This document shows positions 12,165 through 24,309 of a stretch of DNA of 64,000 nt, piece by piece. The number at the start of each line of letters is the position of its first letter. Positions within the stretch are counted from its first letter, which is position 1. Below the pieces are notes generated by a model. That model searched no databases, was not told the origin of the DNA, and saw only the letters and a list, made by a program, of their open reading frames with translations. Source of the stretch: Stomorhina lunata (lineage: Eukaryota > Arthropoda > Insecta > Diptera > Rhiniidae); contig OW121742.1 of NCBI GenBank assembly GCA_933228675.1, positions 19,310,850 through 19,374,849 of the forward strand, read 5' to 3'. Made by a program: the position numbers and the translations under genes.

Positions 12165-15100
12165 GTATCAAAGGGGAAATTAAAAAAAAAATCCTATAAA
12201 AGTAGGAAAGCTTTGAAAAATTTTGTATAAAAATAGAAAATTTTTGAAAATTTTTGTATAAAAATAATAAATTTTCTATAAAAATAGGAAATTCTTGAAA
12301 AAATTTGGAAATTTTTGAAAAATTTTCTATTAAAAAAAATAGGAAATTTTTGAAAAAATTTCCTATAAAAAATAGGAAATTTTTGAAAAATTTCCTATAA
12401 ATAAGAAATTTTTCAAAATTTCATATAAAAATAGGAAATTTTTGAAAAATTTCCTATAAAAATAGGAAATTTTTGGAAAATTTCCTGTAAAAATAGTAAA
12501 TTTTTGAAAAATTTCCTATAAAAATAGTAAAGTTTTGAAAAATTTCCTATAAAAATAGTAAATTTTTGAAAAATTTCCTATAAAAATAGTAAATTTTTAA
12601 AAAATTTCCTATAAAAATAGTAAATTTTTGAAAAATTTCCTATAAAAATAGGAAATTTTTGAAAAATTTCCTATAAAAATAGGAAATTTTGAAAAAAAAA
12701 TCCTATAAATATAGGAAATTTTTAAAAAATGTCCTATAAAATTAGGAAATTTTTGAAAAAGTTTATATAAAAATAGGAAAATTTTAAAAAAATTCCTATA
12801 AAAATAGGACATTTTTGAAAATTTTCCTACAAAAATAGGACATTTTTGAAAATTTTCCTATAATAATAGGAAATTTTTGAAAAATTTTCTATAATAATAG
12901 GAAATTTTTGAAAAATTTCCTATAATAACAGGAAATTTTTGAAAAATTTCCTATAATAATAGGAAATTTTTGAAAAATTTCCTATAAAAATAGTAAATTT
13001 TTGAAAATTTTCCTATAAAAATAGTAAATTTTTGAAAAATTTCCTATAAAAATAGTAAATTTTTGAAAAATTTCCTATAAAAATAGTAAAGTTTTGAAAA
13101 ATTTCCTATAAAGATAGGGAATTTTTGGAAAATTTCCTATAAAAATAGTAAATTTTTGAAAAATTTCCTATAAAAATAGTAAATTTTTGAAAAATTTCCT
13201 ATAAAAATAGTAAATTTTTGAAAAATTTCCTATAAAAATAGTAAATTTTTGAAAAATTTCCTATAAAAATAGTAAATTTTTGAAAAATTTCCTATAAAAA
13301 TAGTAAATTTTTGAAAAATTTCCTATAAAAATAGTAAATTTTTGAAAAATTTCCTATAAAAATAGTAAATTTTTGAAAAATTTCCTATAAAAATAGTAAA
13401 TTTTTGAAAAATTTCCTATAAAAATAGTAAATTTTTGAAAAATTTCCTATAAAAATAGTAAATTTTTGAAAAATTTCCTATAAAAATAGTAAATTTTTGA
13501 AAAATTTCCTATAAAAATAGTAAATTTTTGAAAAATTTCCTATAAAAATAGGAAATTTTTGAAAAATTTCCTATAAAAATAGGAAATTTTTGAAAAATTT
13601 CCTATAAAAATAGGAAATTTTTGAAAAATTTCCTATAAAAATAGGAAATTTTTGAAAAATTTCCTATAAAAATAGGAAATTTTTGAAAAATTTCCTATAA
13701 AAATAGGAAATTTTTGAAAAATTTCCTATAAAAATAGGAAATTTTTGAAAAATTTCCTATAAAAATAGGAAATTTTTGAAAAATTTCCTATAAAAATAGG
13801 AAATTTTTGAAAAATTTCCTATAAAAATAGGAAATTTTTGAAAAATTTCCTATAAAAATAGGAAATTTTTGAAAAATTTCCTATAAAAATAGGAAATTTT
13901 TGAAAAATTTCCTATAAAAATAGGAAATTTTTGAAAAATTTCCTATAAAAATAGGAAATTTTTGAAAAATTTCCTATAAAAATAGGAAATTTTTGAAAAA
14001 TTTCCTATAAAAATAGGAAATTTTTGAAAAATTTCCTATAAAAATAGGAAATTTTTGAAAAATTTCCTATAAAAATAGGAAATTTTTGAAAAATTTCCTA
14101 TAAAAATAGGAAATTTTTGAAAAATTTCCTATAAAAATAGGAAATTTTTGAAAAATTTCCTATAAAAATAGGAAATTTTTGAAAAATTTCCTATAAAAAT
14201 AGGAAATTTTTGAAAAATTTCCTATAAAAATAGGAAATTTTTGAAAAATTTCCTATAAAAATAGGAAATTTTTGAAAAATTTCCTATAAAAATAGGAAAT
14301 TTTTGAAAAATTTCCTATAAAAATAGGAAATTTTTGAAAAATTTCCTATAAAAATAGGAAATTTTTGAAAAATTTCCTATAAAAATAGGAAATTTTTGAA
14401 AAATTTCCTATAAAAATAGGAAATTTTTGAAAATTTTCCTATAAAAATAGGAAATTTTTGAAAAATTTCCTGTAAAAATAGGAAATTTTAAAAAAATTTC
14501 CTATTAAAATAGGAAATTTTCGGAAAATTTCCTATTAAAATATTAAATTTTTGAAAAATTTCCTATAAAAATAGGAAATTTTGAAAAAAATTCCTATAAA
14601 AATAGGAAATTTTTAAAAAATGTCCTATGAAATTAGGAAATTTTTGAAAAAGTTTATATAAAAATAGGAAAATTTAAAAAAAATTCCTATAAAAATAGGA
14701 CATTTTTGAAAATTTTCCTATAAAAATAGGAAATTTTTGAAAATTTTCCTATAAAAATAGGAAGTTTTTGAAAATTTTCCTTTAAAAATAGGAAATTTTT
14801 GAAAAATTCCCTTTAAAAATAGGAAATTTTTGAAAAATTTCCTATAAAAATAGTACATTTTTTTTTAAATTTCCCATAAAAATAGTAAATTTTCCTATAA
14901 AAATAGGAAATTTTTGAAAAATTTCCTATAATAATAGGAAATTTTTGAAAAAATTCCTATAAAAATAGGAAATTTTTGAAAAATTTCCTATAATAATAGG
15001 AAATTTTTGAAAAATTTCCTATAATAATAGGAAATTTTTGAAAAATTTCCTATAATAATAAGAAATTTTTGAAAAATTTCCTATAATAATAGGAAATTTT

Positions 15101-15375
15101 TGAAAAATTTCCTATAATAATAGGAAATAATAGGAAATTTTTGAAAAATTTCCTATAATAATAGGAAATTTTTGAAAAATTTCCTATAATAATAGGAAAT
15201 TTTTGAAAAATTTCCTATAATAATAGAAAATTTTTGAAAAATTTCCTATAATAATAGGAAATTTTTGAAAAATTTCCTATAATAATAAAAAATTTTTGAA
15301 AAATTGCCTATAAAAATAGAAAAATTGTCTATAAAAAAAGGAAATTTTTGGAAAAATTTCCTATAAAAATAGGAA
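12165..15375 (+). repeat. Large CCTAT...ATAGG minisatellite array (31 bp, about 100 units)
   Basis: The longest array here, about 3.2 kb. From about 13010 to 13540 the units carry ATAGTAAATT; from about 13540 to 14450 they switch to ATAGGAAATT and are almost perfectly identical for about 30 units. The edges (12165-12900 and 14460-15375) are degenerate, with ATAATAATAGG variants on the right. This is the expected picture of recent central homogenisation with older edges. Confidence 0.97.
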
Positions 15376-16864
15376 CATTTTCCAAATTATGTTTTTTCAT
15401 TTTGCCATTTGTAGAGTACCTAAAAGTCTTAGCCTTAAAAAAAAGAATTTATCCAAAAATATTTAGTACACAACGTAAAAAGCTGAAATCTAATAATAAA
15501 ATAAAAAAAACGTCCATGCGAACTAGTATTTATTCAGCCACCACAAGCAAAACTTATGCGAAAAATCTATTAATCATGCCACAAATTGTTGCTGTTGCAA
15601 CTTTATGCATTCGCTTGTAAGTTCTTTACTTGATTCTCTAGCACAAAATGTCTCTTGAACAGTTTTGCCACTTGCCAAATTTATTAACAAACAACCGAAA
15701 TTTAAGAAAAACTAAGGCCACCTTGTCGTTTTCATATTTTTTTGTTGGTGGTTTTCTTGATTTTTCTATATATTTTTTATTTTACGTTTTCAATTTGTAG
15801 ATTTAATTTTTGTTAACATTTAACGGCTGCACTTGGATTTTTCAACTTCATTTCCGTTCTAACGTGCGACGGAGTTAGAAGCCAAAACGCAATATTTCAA
15901 TTTAAGAAGAATAAAATTTGAAATTTTTATTGGCAGTTGTAAAGTTTAACTAAAAATTTTAAAAGTTTTAATCATAAATAATTTTTTTTTAATTAATTTT
16001 TAAGAGTGTGAACAACGGATACCCATGGTCTTATTGAAAATTTTGAAATATTTAGTGGGTTAGTGTTAAATGTTATTTTTTTTTATTAAAAAATTTTAAT
16101 TTTTTCGTTTTCAAAAAAAAGGTTGTGTAACGCGTTTTTATGCCGAAATCAGCCAAAATGTCATTTCCTATAAAGTATTTCGTTATCATCTGCTACAAAA
16201 GGATTAACCGGAAATTTTAAAACTGAGAAAATTTTTAATAAAGAATTTTTAATCATAACTAAATGTTAACTTTAACTTAAAATATTATATATCATACATT
16301 TTTCAAACTAATCATAATTTATAAAATCAACAAAAAAAGAAAATATAGTGCAATACGCTATGTATAAAGTTTTTAAAATAAATGTGTTTTATTGAAATAC
16401 AAATATATCTGTGATAAATGCTCTATTATCCTATTGATAACTAAACTAGACTGCTTGTTTGAGGGCCCCGAGTCCGATTCCTACTATACGGGTCATTTTT
16501 GCTTCTCCTTGAAAATAACACTAGTTCACAAAATTAAAGTTTTTGAATTACTTTTACTCACCAACATATTTTTTATATTTAATATGATCTTCTGATTATA
16601 AAAACGTCCGAAAGTTAATTTTCTTTAAATTGGCAGATTTAAAAAAAAAATAAAATTTGCAATTTTTGTCAAGGCTGTTCCATTGCTTTTATCATATCTT
16701 TAGAGCGGGTTGTTCGATTTTATTAAAAGTCGCATAATATAATAGGGAATAGCATTGTCTTTGAGTAGATTTAAAAAAATTTTTATATTTAAGTTTAATT
16801 GCTTTGTGAGACCTATGGAAGATAACTGAAATAATAAACCGATTTAGAGCAATTTCAATACTAA
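15376..16864. other. Unique intergenic DNA
   Basis: Mostly AT-rich with a GC-richer patch at about 15800-15900 (around ACGTGCGACGGAG) that could be a distal promoter, for example of LanA, but nothing in the sequence proves this. An open frame ending near 15620 lacks protein-like composition. A T-loop-like motif near 16470 was considered and rejected as a tRNA. Confidence 0.35.
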
Positions 16865-18860
16865 AAAAATGTCTGCTAAAAAAATATCTTTTCTATAGAT
16901 AAATTTTCATTATAAATTTTTTTCTATAGAACAATTTTTATTATAAAATTTTTTCTATAGAAAAATTTTCATTAAAAAATTTTTTCTATAGAAAAATTTT
17001 CATTAGAAAATTTTTTCTATCGAAAAATTTTCATTATTATTACAGAAAAATTTTCATTAGAAAAATTTTTCTATAGAAAAATTTTCATTAGAAAATTTTT
17101 TCTATAGAAAAATTTTCATTAGAAAATTTTTCATTACAAAAACTTTTCTATAGAAAAATTTTCATTAGAAAATTTTTCATTAGAAAAACTTTTCTATAGA
17201 AAAATTTTCATTAGAAAATTTTTTCTATAGAAAAATTTTCATAAGAAAATCTTTTCCATAGAAAAATTTTCATTAGAAAATTTTTTCCATAGAAAAATTT
17301 TCATTAGAAAATTTTTTCTATAGAAAAATTTTCATTATAAAATTTTTTCTATAGAACAATTTTTATTATAAAATTTTTTCTATAGAAAAATTTTCATTAA
17401 AAAATTTTTTCTATAGAAAAATTTTCATTAGAAAATTTTTTGTATCGAAAAATTTTCATTATTATTATAGAAAAATTTTCATTAGAAAAATTTTTCAATA
17501 GAAAATTTTTTCTATAGAAAATTTTTTCTATAGAAAAATTTTCATTAGAAAATTTTTCATTAGAAAAACTTTTCTATAGAAAAATTTTCATTAGAAAATT
17601 TTTTCTATAGAAAATTTTTTCCATAGAAAAATTTTCATTAGAAAATTTTTTCCATAGAAAAATTTTCATTAGAAAATTTTTTCTATAGAAAAATTTTCAT
17701 TATAAAATTTTTTCTATAGAAAAATTTTTATTATAAAATTTTTTCTATAGAAAAATTTTCATTAAAAAATTTTTTCTATAGAAAAATTTTCATTAAAAAA
17801 TTTTTTCTATAGAAAAATTTTCATTATTATTATAGAAAAATTTTCATTAGAAAAATTTTTCTATAGAAAAATTTTCATTAGAAAAATTTTTCTATAGAAA
17901 AATTTTCATTAGAAAATTTTTTCTATAGAAAGATTTTCATTAGAAAATTTTTTCTATAGAAAGATTTTCATTAGAAAATTTTTTCTATAGAAAAATTTTC
18001 ATTAGAAAATTTTTTCTATAGAAAATTTTTTCTATAGAAAAATTTTCATTAGAAAAACTTTTCTATAGAAAAATTTTCATTAGAAAATTTTTTCTATAGA
18101 AAAATTTTCATTAGAAAATTTTTTCTATAGAAAAATTTTCATTAGAAAATTTTTTTTATAGAAAAATTTTCATTAGAAAATTTTTTCTATAGAAAAATTT
18201 TCATTAGAAAATTTTTTCTATAGACAAATTTTTATTAGAAAATTTTTTCTATAGAAAAATTTTCATTAGAAAATTTTTTCTATAGAAAAATTTTCATAAG
18301 AAAATTTTTTTCTATAGAAAAAATTACATTAAAAAATTTTATTTTATACAAAAATTTTCTTTAGAAAATTTTTTTCTATAGACAAATTTTCATTAGAAGA
18401 AAACATTTTCCTATGAAAATTTTTCTATAGAAAAACTTTCAGTACAAAATTTTTTCTATAGAATACCTTTCTATAGAAAAAATTTCATTAAAAAATTTTT
18501 TCTATAGAAAAATTTTTATTAAAAAATTTTTCATTAAAAATGTTTTCTATAGAAAACTTTTCATTAAAATATTTTTTCTATAGAAAAATTTTCATTAAAA
18601 TATTTTTTCTATAAAAAATTTTTATTAAAAAATTTTTTCTATAGAAAAATTTTCATTAAAAAATTTTTTCTATAGAAAAATTTTCATTAAAAAATTTTTT
18701 CTATAAAAAAAATTTTCATTTAAAATTTTTTATATAGAAAAATTTTCATTAAAAAATTTTTTCTTTAGAAAAATTTTCATTACAAAATTTTTTCTATAGA
18801 AAAAATTTCATTGGCCAATTTTTTCTTTAGAAACACTTTAATTGTAAAATTTTTTCTATA
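16865..18860. repeat. CTATAG minisatellite array with TTCATTAG spacer (31 bp)
   Basis: About 64 units of TTTTTTCTATAGAAAAA followed by TTTTCATTAGAAAA. A rarer variant containing CATTATTATTA recurs near 17033, 17457 and 17823, indicating block duplications of about 424 and 366 bp. The right edge is degenerate. Confidence 0.95.
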
Positions 18861-20289
18861 AAAAGATAATCGTCTCCATTAGGTGCTTCCGAATTAGAGT
18901 AAAAGCGGTATACTCTCGTTTTTATGAGACTTTTCAAATGGATCAGACGGCAAATCAATGTATGGAAGTGCAACATCTTCATCTTTGGTATATACATATA
19001 TGTATAATATACATTGTACATACAATATACATTGTATATTTAAAAGTTCGAATATCACTAATTTAATAACAAAATTGCCTAATTTAATATCAAATGGTAT
19101 AAATTTTCCTTCAAAATTTGCAGTATCAAATTCTCAACCAAATATCAAATTTTATTTTAATTAAAACAACCCAGAAAATATTTCATCATACAAATCTTAA
19201 TCTTTGAAACAAAAACATTAAAGTGGCTAACCTTGATTCAAACTCAACTCAAGACATAACATAAAACAATTTCCAAACACATAAATATTCTCCAACAAAC
19301 ACTCAAATTTTCCATAACATTTTCCCCAACTAAACGTTCACCAAAGCCCCTCCAGTCCACAAAAATAAACCAAAATAAATAACAGCCACATTTGTAACTT
19401 AATAGTTAATGGCTGGTGGCATGCAACAAAACAGACGGACTTACATACGTTAAATTTCAAGTTGAATTAAGCTCCACTTATATGGAACTTCAATACGACT
19501 TTAGTAATTATTTCTGATACGAACAGTTCAAAGAACTACAAAAGTTGGATTGGAATAAAACTAAACAAATTCAGTAGCTGAAATTACGCAATTTTTGCAG
19601 TTAGACGTTGAGACCAAGGACGTTTAGGCGAAGCAAATAACAAATAAATAATCGTAAAAAACATTTGGATTCTAAAATGTAACATTTTGTTTAAAACATT
19701 CTATTGTTGTATCTATTTGGAGTTTAAAAGAGAATGATTGCAAATAACTTATATTTTTCTAAAAGATTACTTCTAAAATTTTTAAATAGGCCTCCGTTTG
19801 AAAATATATCCTACATTTTTTAAACCAAGAAAAAAATCAAATATCATCTGTTAATCTCAATATAGGCTTCCAATTACGAAAAATTATAAAGTTTTGAGAA
19901 CTTCTGAAATTGTCATTTCAAAACAATCTATAATATTTTAAAGAAGTTGTTCTAGCTGTATTGCCATATATTGAAAATGACTAACCCAATTTTATTGAAA
20001 AATACATTAAGGGATTAAGAACAACATTTCCCTTAAGTCGTGCTAACACAAGTTTTTTTATCATCAAAAGTTTTGGAGTTATTGACATTGCAATTTAAAA
20101 AAAATCAAAAAAAAAATTAATATGGGATTTTTACAGAGATGGTCCTGGTTATATTACCATATCTTAAAAATTACTAAACCAATTTTGTTGAAAAATACAT
20201 TAATGGATGAAGAACAAGTCGTGCTAATAAAAGCTTTTCAAGTGATCAACGGTTTTGGAGTTATTGACATCGCAACTTAAAATTTTTTG
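18861..20289. other. Unique intergenic DNA with a short direct duplication
   Basis: Mostly non-repetitive. On the minus strand, 18989-18894 is an open frame of 31 codons (contains YIDLPSDPFEKS) of unknown meaning. Two imperfect direct copies lie at about 19960-20096 and 20153-20280; both contain the run GGAGTTATTGACAT. Confidence 0.5.
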
Positions 20290-22590
20290 TTTCCAAAAAT
20301 TTTAATATTTTTGGTAAAATTTCTCAAATTTTTATTAAAATTTCCCAAATTTACTTTTTTAGCAAAATTTCCCAAACTTTTATTAAAAATTTCCCAAATT
20401 TACTTTTTTTAGCAAAATTTCCCAAATTCTACTATTTCTAGTAAAATTTTCCAAATTTTAGTAAAATTTCCCAACAATTTGGGAAATTTTCTATTTTAAG
20501 TAAAATGTCCTAAATTTTACCATTTTTAGTAAAATTTCCCAAATTTTACTATTTTGAGTAAAATTTCCCAAATTTTTCTATTTTTAGTAAAATTTTTGCA
20601 AATTTTACCATAATTATTAAAATTTCCCAAATTTTACTATTTTTAGTATAATTCCCCAAATTTTACTATTTTTAGGGAAATTTCCCAAATTTTACTATTT
20701 TTAATAAAATTTCCCCAATTTTACTATTTTTAGTAAAATTTCCCAAATTTTAATATTTTTTAGTAAAATTTCCCAAATTTTGTTTATTTAAATATAATTT
20801 CCCAAATTTTACTACTTCAAGTAAAATTGATCAAATTTTACTATTTTTACTATTTTAGCATAATTTCCCAAATTTTACTATTATTAGCAAAATTTCTCAA
20901 ATTTTACTATTTTTAGCATAATTTCCCAAATTTTACTATTTTTAGTAAAATTTCCCAAATTTTACTATTTGTTTTCCGAATTATACTATTTTAAGTAAAA
21001 TTTCCTAAATTTTACTATTTGAAGTGAAATTTTTAGCAAAATTTCCCAAATTTTCCATACTTTACTATTTTTAGCAAAATTTCCTAAATTTTACTATTTG
21101 AAGTGAAATTTCCCAAATTTTAATATTTTGAGTAAAATTTTCCAAATTTTACTATCTTAAGTGAAATTTCCCAAATTTTAATATTTTGAGTAAAATTTCC
21201 CAAATTTTACTATTTTTAGCATAATTTCCCATATTTTACTATTTTTAGCAAAATTTCCTAAGTTTTACTCTTCTTAGTAAAATTTCCCAAGTTTTACTCT
21301 TCTTAGTAAAATTTCACAAATTTTACTATTTATAGTAAAATTTCCAAATTTTTACTTATTATAGTAAAATTTCCCAAATTTTACTATTTTTAGTAAAATT
21401 TCCCAAATTTTACTATTTCAAGTAAAATTTCCCAAATTTTACTATTTTTAGTAAATTTCCCAAATTTTACCATTTTTAGTAAAATTTCCCAAATTTTACT
21501 ATTTAAGGCAAAATTCCCAAATTTTACTTTTTTTTGAGTAAAATTTCCTAAGTTTTCCTATTTTAAGTTAAATTTCCTTAATTTTACTATATTTAGTAAT
21601 ATTTGGGATATTATACTATTTCAAGTAAAATTTCCCAAATTTTACTATCTTAGCATAATTTCCCTTATTTTACTATTTTTAGCAAAATTTCGCAAATTTT
21701 GCTATTTTGAGTAAAATTTCCCAAAATTTTACTATTTTATGTGAAATTTCCCAAATTTTAATGTTTTGAGTAAAATTTCCCAAATTTTACTATTTTTAGC
21801 ATAGTTTCCCATATTTTATTATATTTAGCAAAATTTTCTAAATTTTACTCTTCTTAGTAAAATTTCCCAAGTTTTACTCTTAGTAAAATTTCCCAAATTT
21901 TACTATTTTTAGTAAAATTTCCCAAATTTTACTATTTCAAGTAAAATTTCCCAAATTTTACTATTTTTAGTAAATTTCCCAAATTTTACCATTTTTAGTA
22001 AAATTTCCCAAATTTTACTATTTAAGGCAAAATTCACAAATTTTACTATTTTGAGTAAAATTTCCCAAGTTTTCCTATTTTAAGTTAAATTTCCTAAATT
22101 TTACTATATTTAGTAATATTTGGGATATTATACTATTTCAAGTAAAATTTCCCAAATTTTACTATTTTGAGTAAAATTTCCTAAATTTTACTATCTTAGC
22201 ATAATTTTCCATATTTTACTATTTTTAGCAAAATTTCGCAAATTTTACTATATTAAGTAAAATTTCCCAAATTTTACTATTTAAGACAAAATTCCCAAAT
22301 TTTACTATTTTGAGTAAAATTTCCCAAGTTTTCCTATTTTAAGTTAAATTTCCCAAATTTTACTATTTTTAGTAAATTTCCCAAATTTTACTATTTTGAG
22401 TAAAATTTCCCAAATTTTACTATTTTTAGTAAAATTTCCCAAATTTTACTATTTTAAGTAAAATTTCCCAATTTTACTATTCTTAGTAAAATTTTCCAAA
22501 TTTTACTACTTTGAGTAAAATTTGCCTAATTTATTTTAACTAAAATTTCCAAAATTGTTCTAATGAAAGTAAAGTTTCCCAAATTTCAAT
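20290..22590 (+). repeat. 29-bp minisatellite array (TTTCCCAAATTTTACTA)
   Basis: About 75 units of AAATTTCCCAAATTTTACTA followed by TTTTTAGTA. This family lacks the CTATAG dyad but keeps TTTTACTA / TAGTAAAA symmetry. A rarer block containing TTTGGGATATTATACTA occurs twice about 517 bp apart (after 21581 and after 22098), so part of the array expanded by duplicating multi-unit blocks. Confidence 0.95.
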
Positions 22591-22795
22591 AAATTTACCC
22601 CATTGTGACATCAATAGTCAATTGATGTCTACATTCTTCTCATGATAAATTAAACTTCTGCCAATATTAAAAAAAAAACAATGAAGAAAAAAAAATAAAA
22701 ATCCCCCACTTTAATGGAATTTCAGAGTAAAAGTTAAATACGTTTTGATTTCAAGTTTGAATATATTACGATTTTGTTATTAACCGCATTATAAC

Positions 22796-22802
22796 TATAA
22801 AA
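22796..22802 (+). promoter_or_regulatory. TATA box of Kazal-like gene 1
   Basis: TATAAAA lies 102 bp before the ATG. An initiator-like CCAGTC begins near 22820, about 25 bp downstream, which fits an insect TATA-Inr promoter. Confidence 0.6.
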
Positions 22803-22897
22803 ACATATTGCTACCGATGCCAGTCATCATTCCAATTGTGGTCATTTAAAGAGAAAGACTTATTCCATTTCAATTTAGTATAAATTTAAAAACAAAA

Positions 22898-23410
22898 ATG
22901 AAATATTTTGCTGCAATAATTTTGGGTAGGTTTGAAATTTAAAAAATACGTCTGTTCCATATAAAATAAATATTCCCACTTTTATTTTTCCCAGCTTTAT
23001 TTTTCCTGTGCTCTGCTGCAGCTGAATGTCCCAGTATTTGCCCGGCTGTATTCCAGCCGGTTTGCGGCTATAACGGACGTTGCTATAAAACATTTAGCAA
23101 TTCATGCCAAATGGGTGTGGAAAGTTGCACAAAAAGACAGAGTAAGTTTATATAAGTAGATAGAAGGATGTACATAATTATATTAGGGGTATTCACGATG
23201 AAGCTGAAAATATAAAATAATTTCTATATTGTTTACGGTGAATTTATATTTATTTCAAAATGCTTCAAATTTTGTAATCGTCTTCTGGTCATAGCGAATA
23301 CCCCTATTAAGAAGAATTTTAATTTATTTATTTATTGTTTTAAACTCTTTCCAGATTTCAGACAAGTTGGTTCAAATGAATGCCCTAGTAATTCTAAGAA
23401 ATGTCCTTAA
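22898..23410 (+). CDS. Secreted Kazal-type protein 1 (76 aa)
   Basis: Three exons, 22898-22925, 22995-23141 and 23355-23410, joined by two phase-1 introns (donors GTAGGT and GTAAGT; acceptors CCCAG and TCCAG). The signal peptide MKYFAAIILALFFLCSAAA is split by the first intron. The mature chain has the Kazal core QPVCGYNGRCYKTFSNSC with six cysteines at conserved spacing. Exon 3 adds two more cysteines (NECPSNSKKC) before the stop. Kazal domains typically inhibit serine proteases in extracellular fluids; the reactive-site residue here (P1, usually two after Cys-2) would be Ala, which is atypical for trypsin inhibition. AATAAA lies at 23499-23504. The family is clear; the target protease is unknown. 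It resembles small single-Kazal secreted proteins of flies and has three relatives in this window. Confidence 0.9.
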
Positions 23411-24309
23411 GTTGTTTAATACACCGAGAAAAATCGAATGTTAAATCAACCGGAAACAATTTTTAATTTAAGTTATAAAAAGTTATGTATGTACAAAAAA
23501 TAAAAATTAAAGATTTATAGAACATATTAGTTTTTTGATATAAACATAAAAATTATTCTAAAATTGTGGCGTTTTCTCAATAGCAGGCCAAAGTAGGTAT
23601 CTACAGATAATATAAGATTCTCGATATAAACCTTATACTTATTACCATTCCCACGGCATTCGGTTCTTCTTACCGGAACGACTCGAAAATCTTAGAATCC
23701 CGGCTAAACACTTTCAGCCCTGCGATATTACCAATAATATCGCAGTTACAACAACAAAAAACGATATACATTTGATGCTAGCTCTTACATCAGATCCACT
23801 ACCAGAAATAACATTAAAATTTGGGAAGAAGATTCCTTATTTTTTGGAGAAGTTCGATATAAACTACTTACGGAACAACCCAAATATCTAAAAGTATAGT
23901 CAGTTAGCCATGTCTTTGGTACATGTCCCCTGTGATCGTCTGACCCGATTTTAGCATATGATAATACAAACCACCTTTCTAATCCCACAAATACAAAGCA
24001 TTATGTTTCGGCGTGGATTTGTCTGGTCGGCAATGCTTTACACCATAAACAATACGATGCATAAATATTATCGAAAACTAAAAACTATTTTATTATTGAC
24101 ACAAACCATATTGACCAGGCGTAGGCAGCCCATACCACCAGAAGCCGAAGACTTTTTGTAATTTTCGTAAATATCACGAACATTAATGAAACTCATAAAA
24201 CTGAGTATTAAAAGCATTCAGCTGGGATTTGGATGTTAGCAAAGTCGGTTGGTGACGCTTTTTTAAAGAAAATACAAAAACAAAATATACAAAAAACAAA
24301 ATCAAAAAC
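23411..24309. other. Intergenic DNA with a dispersed repeat copy
   Basis: Holds the 3' end of Kazal-like gene 1 (AATAAA at 23499-23504) and, at about 23640-23757, a copy of a dispersed repeat also seen at 44511-44578. The remaining open frames look non-coding. Confidence 0.5.
23640..23757 (-). mobile_element. Dispersed repeat copy with an 11-bp palindrome
   Basis: Read on the minus strand it has GTTGTTGTAACTGCGATATT, an 11-bp inverted repeat (arms 23720-23730 and 23735-23745, loop 4), then GAGTCGTTCCGGTAAGAAG and CCGTGGGAA. A shorter copy of the same sequence is at 44511-44578 on the plus strand. It resembles a high-copy dispersed element I recall from other dipteran genomes; its class is not clear. 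Confidence 0.6.

Noticed and set aside
15348..15620. 90-codon open frame at the end of the large array
   Set aside because: Starts inside the repeat, has no recognisable domain and sits in AT-rich DNA with no coding bias.
16420..16500. tRNA-like T-loop (AGTCCGATTCC)
   Set aside because: No matching A box, anticodon arm or acceptor stem could be folded around it.
22875..23093. Minus-strand open frame over Kazal-like gene 1
   Set aside because: Antisense to the supported spliced gene, whose cysteine framework is clear.
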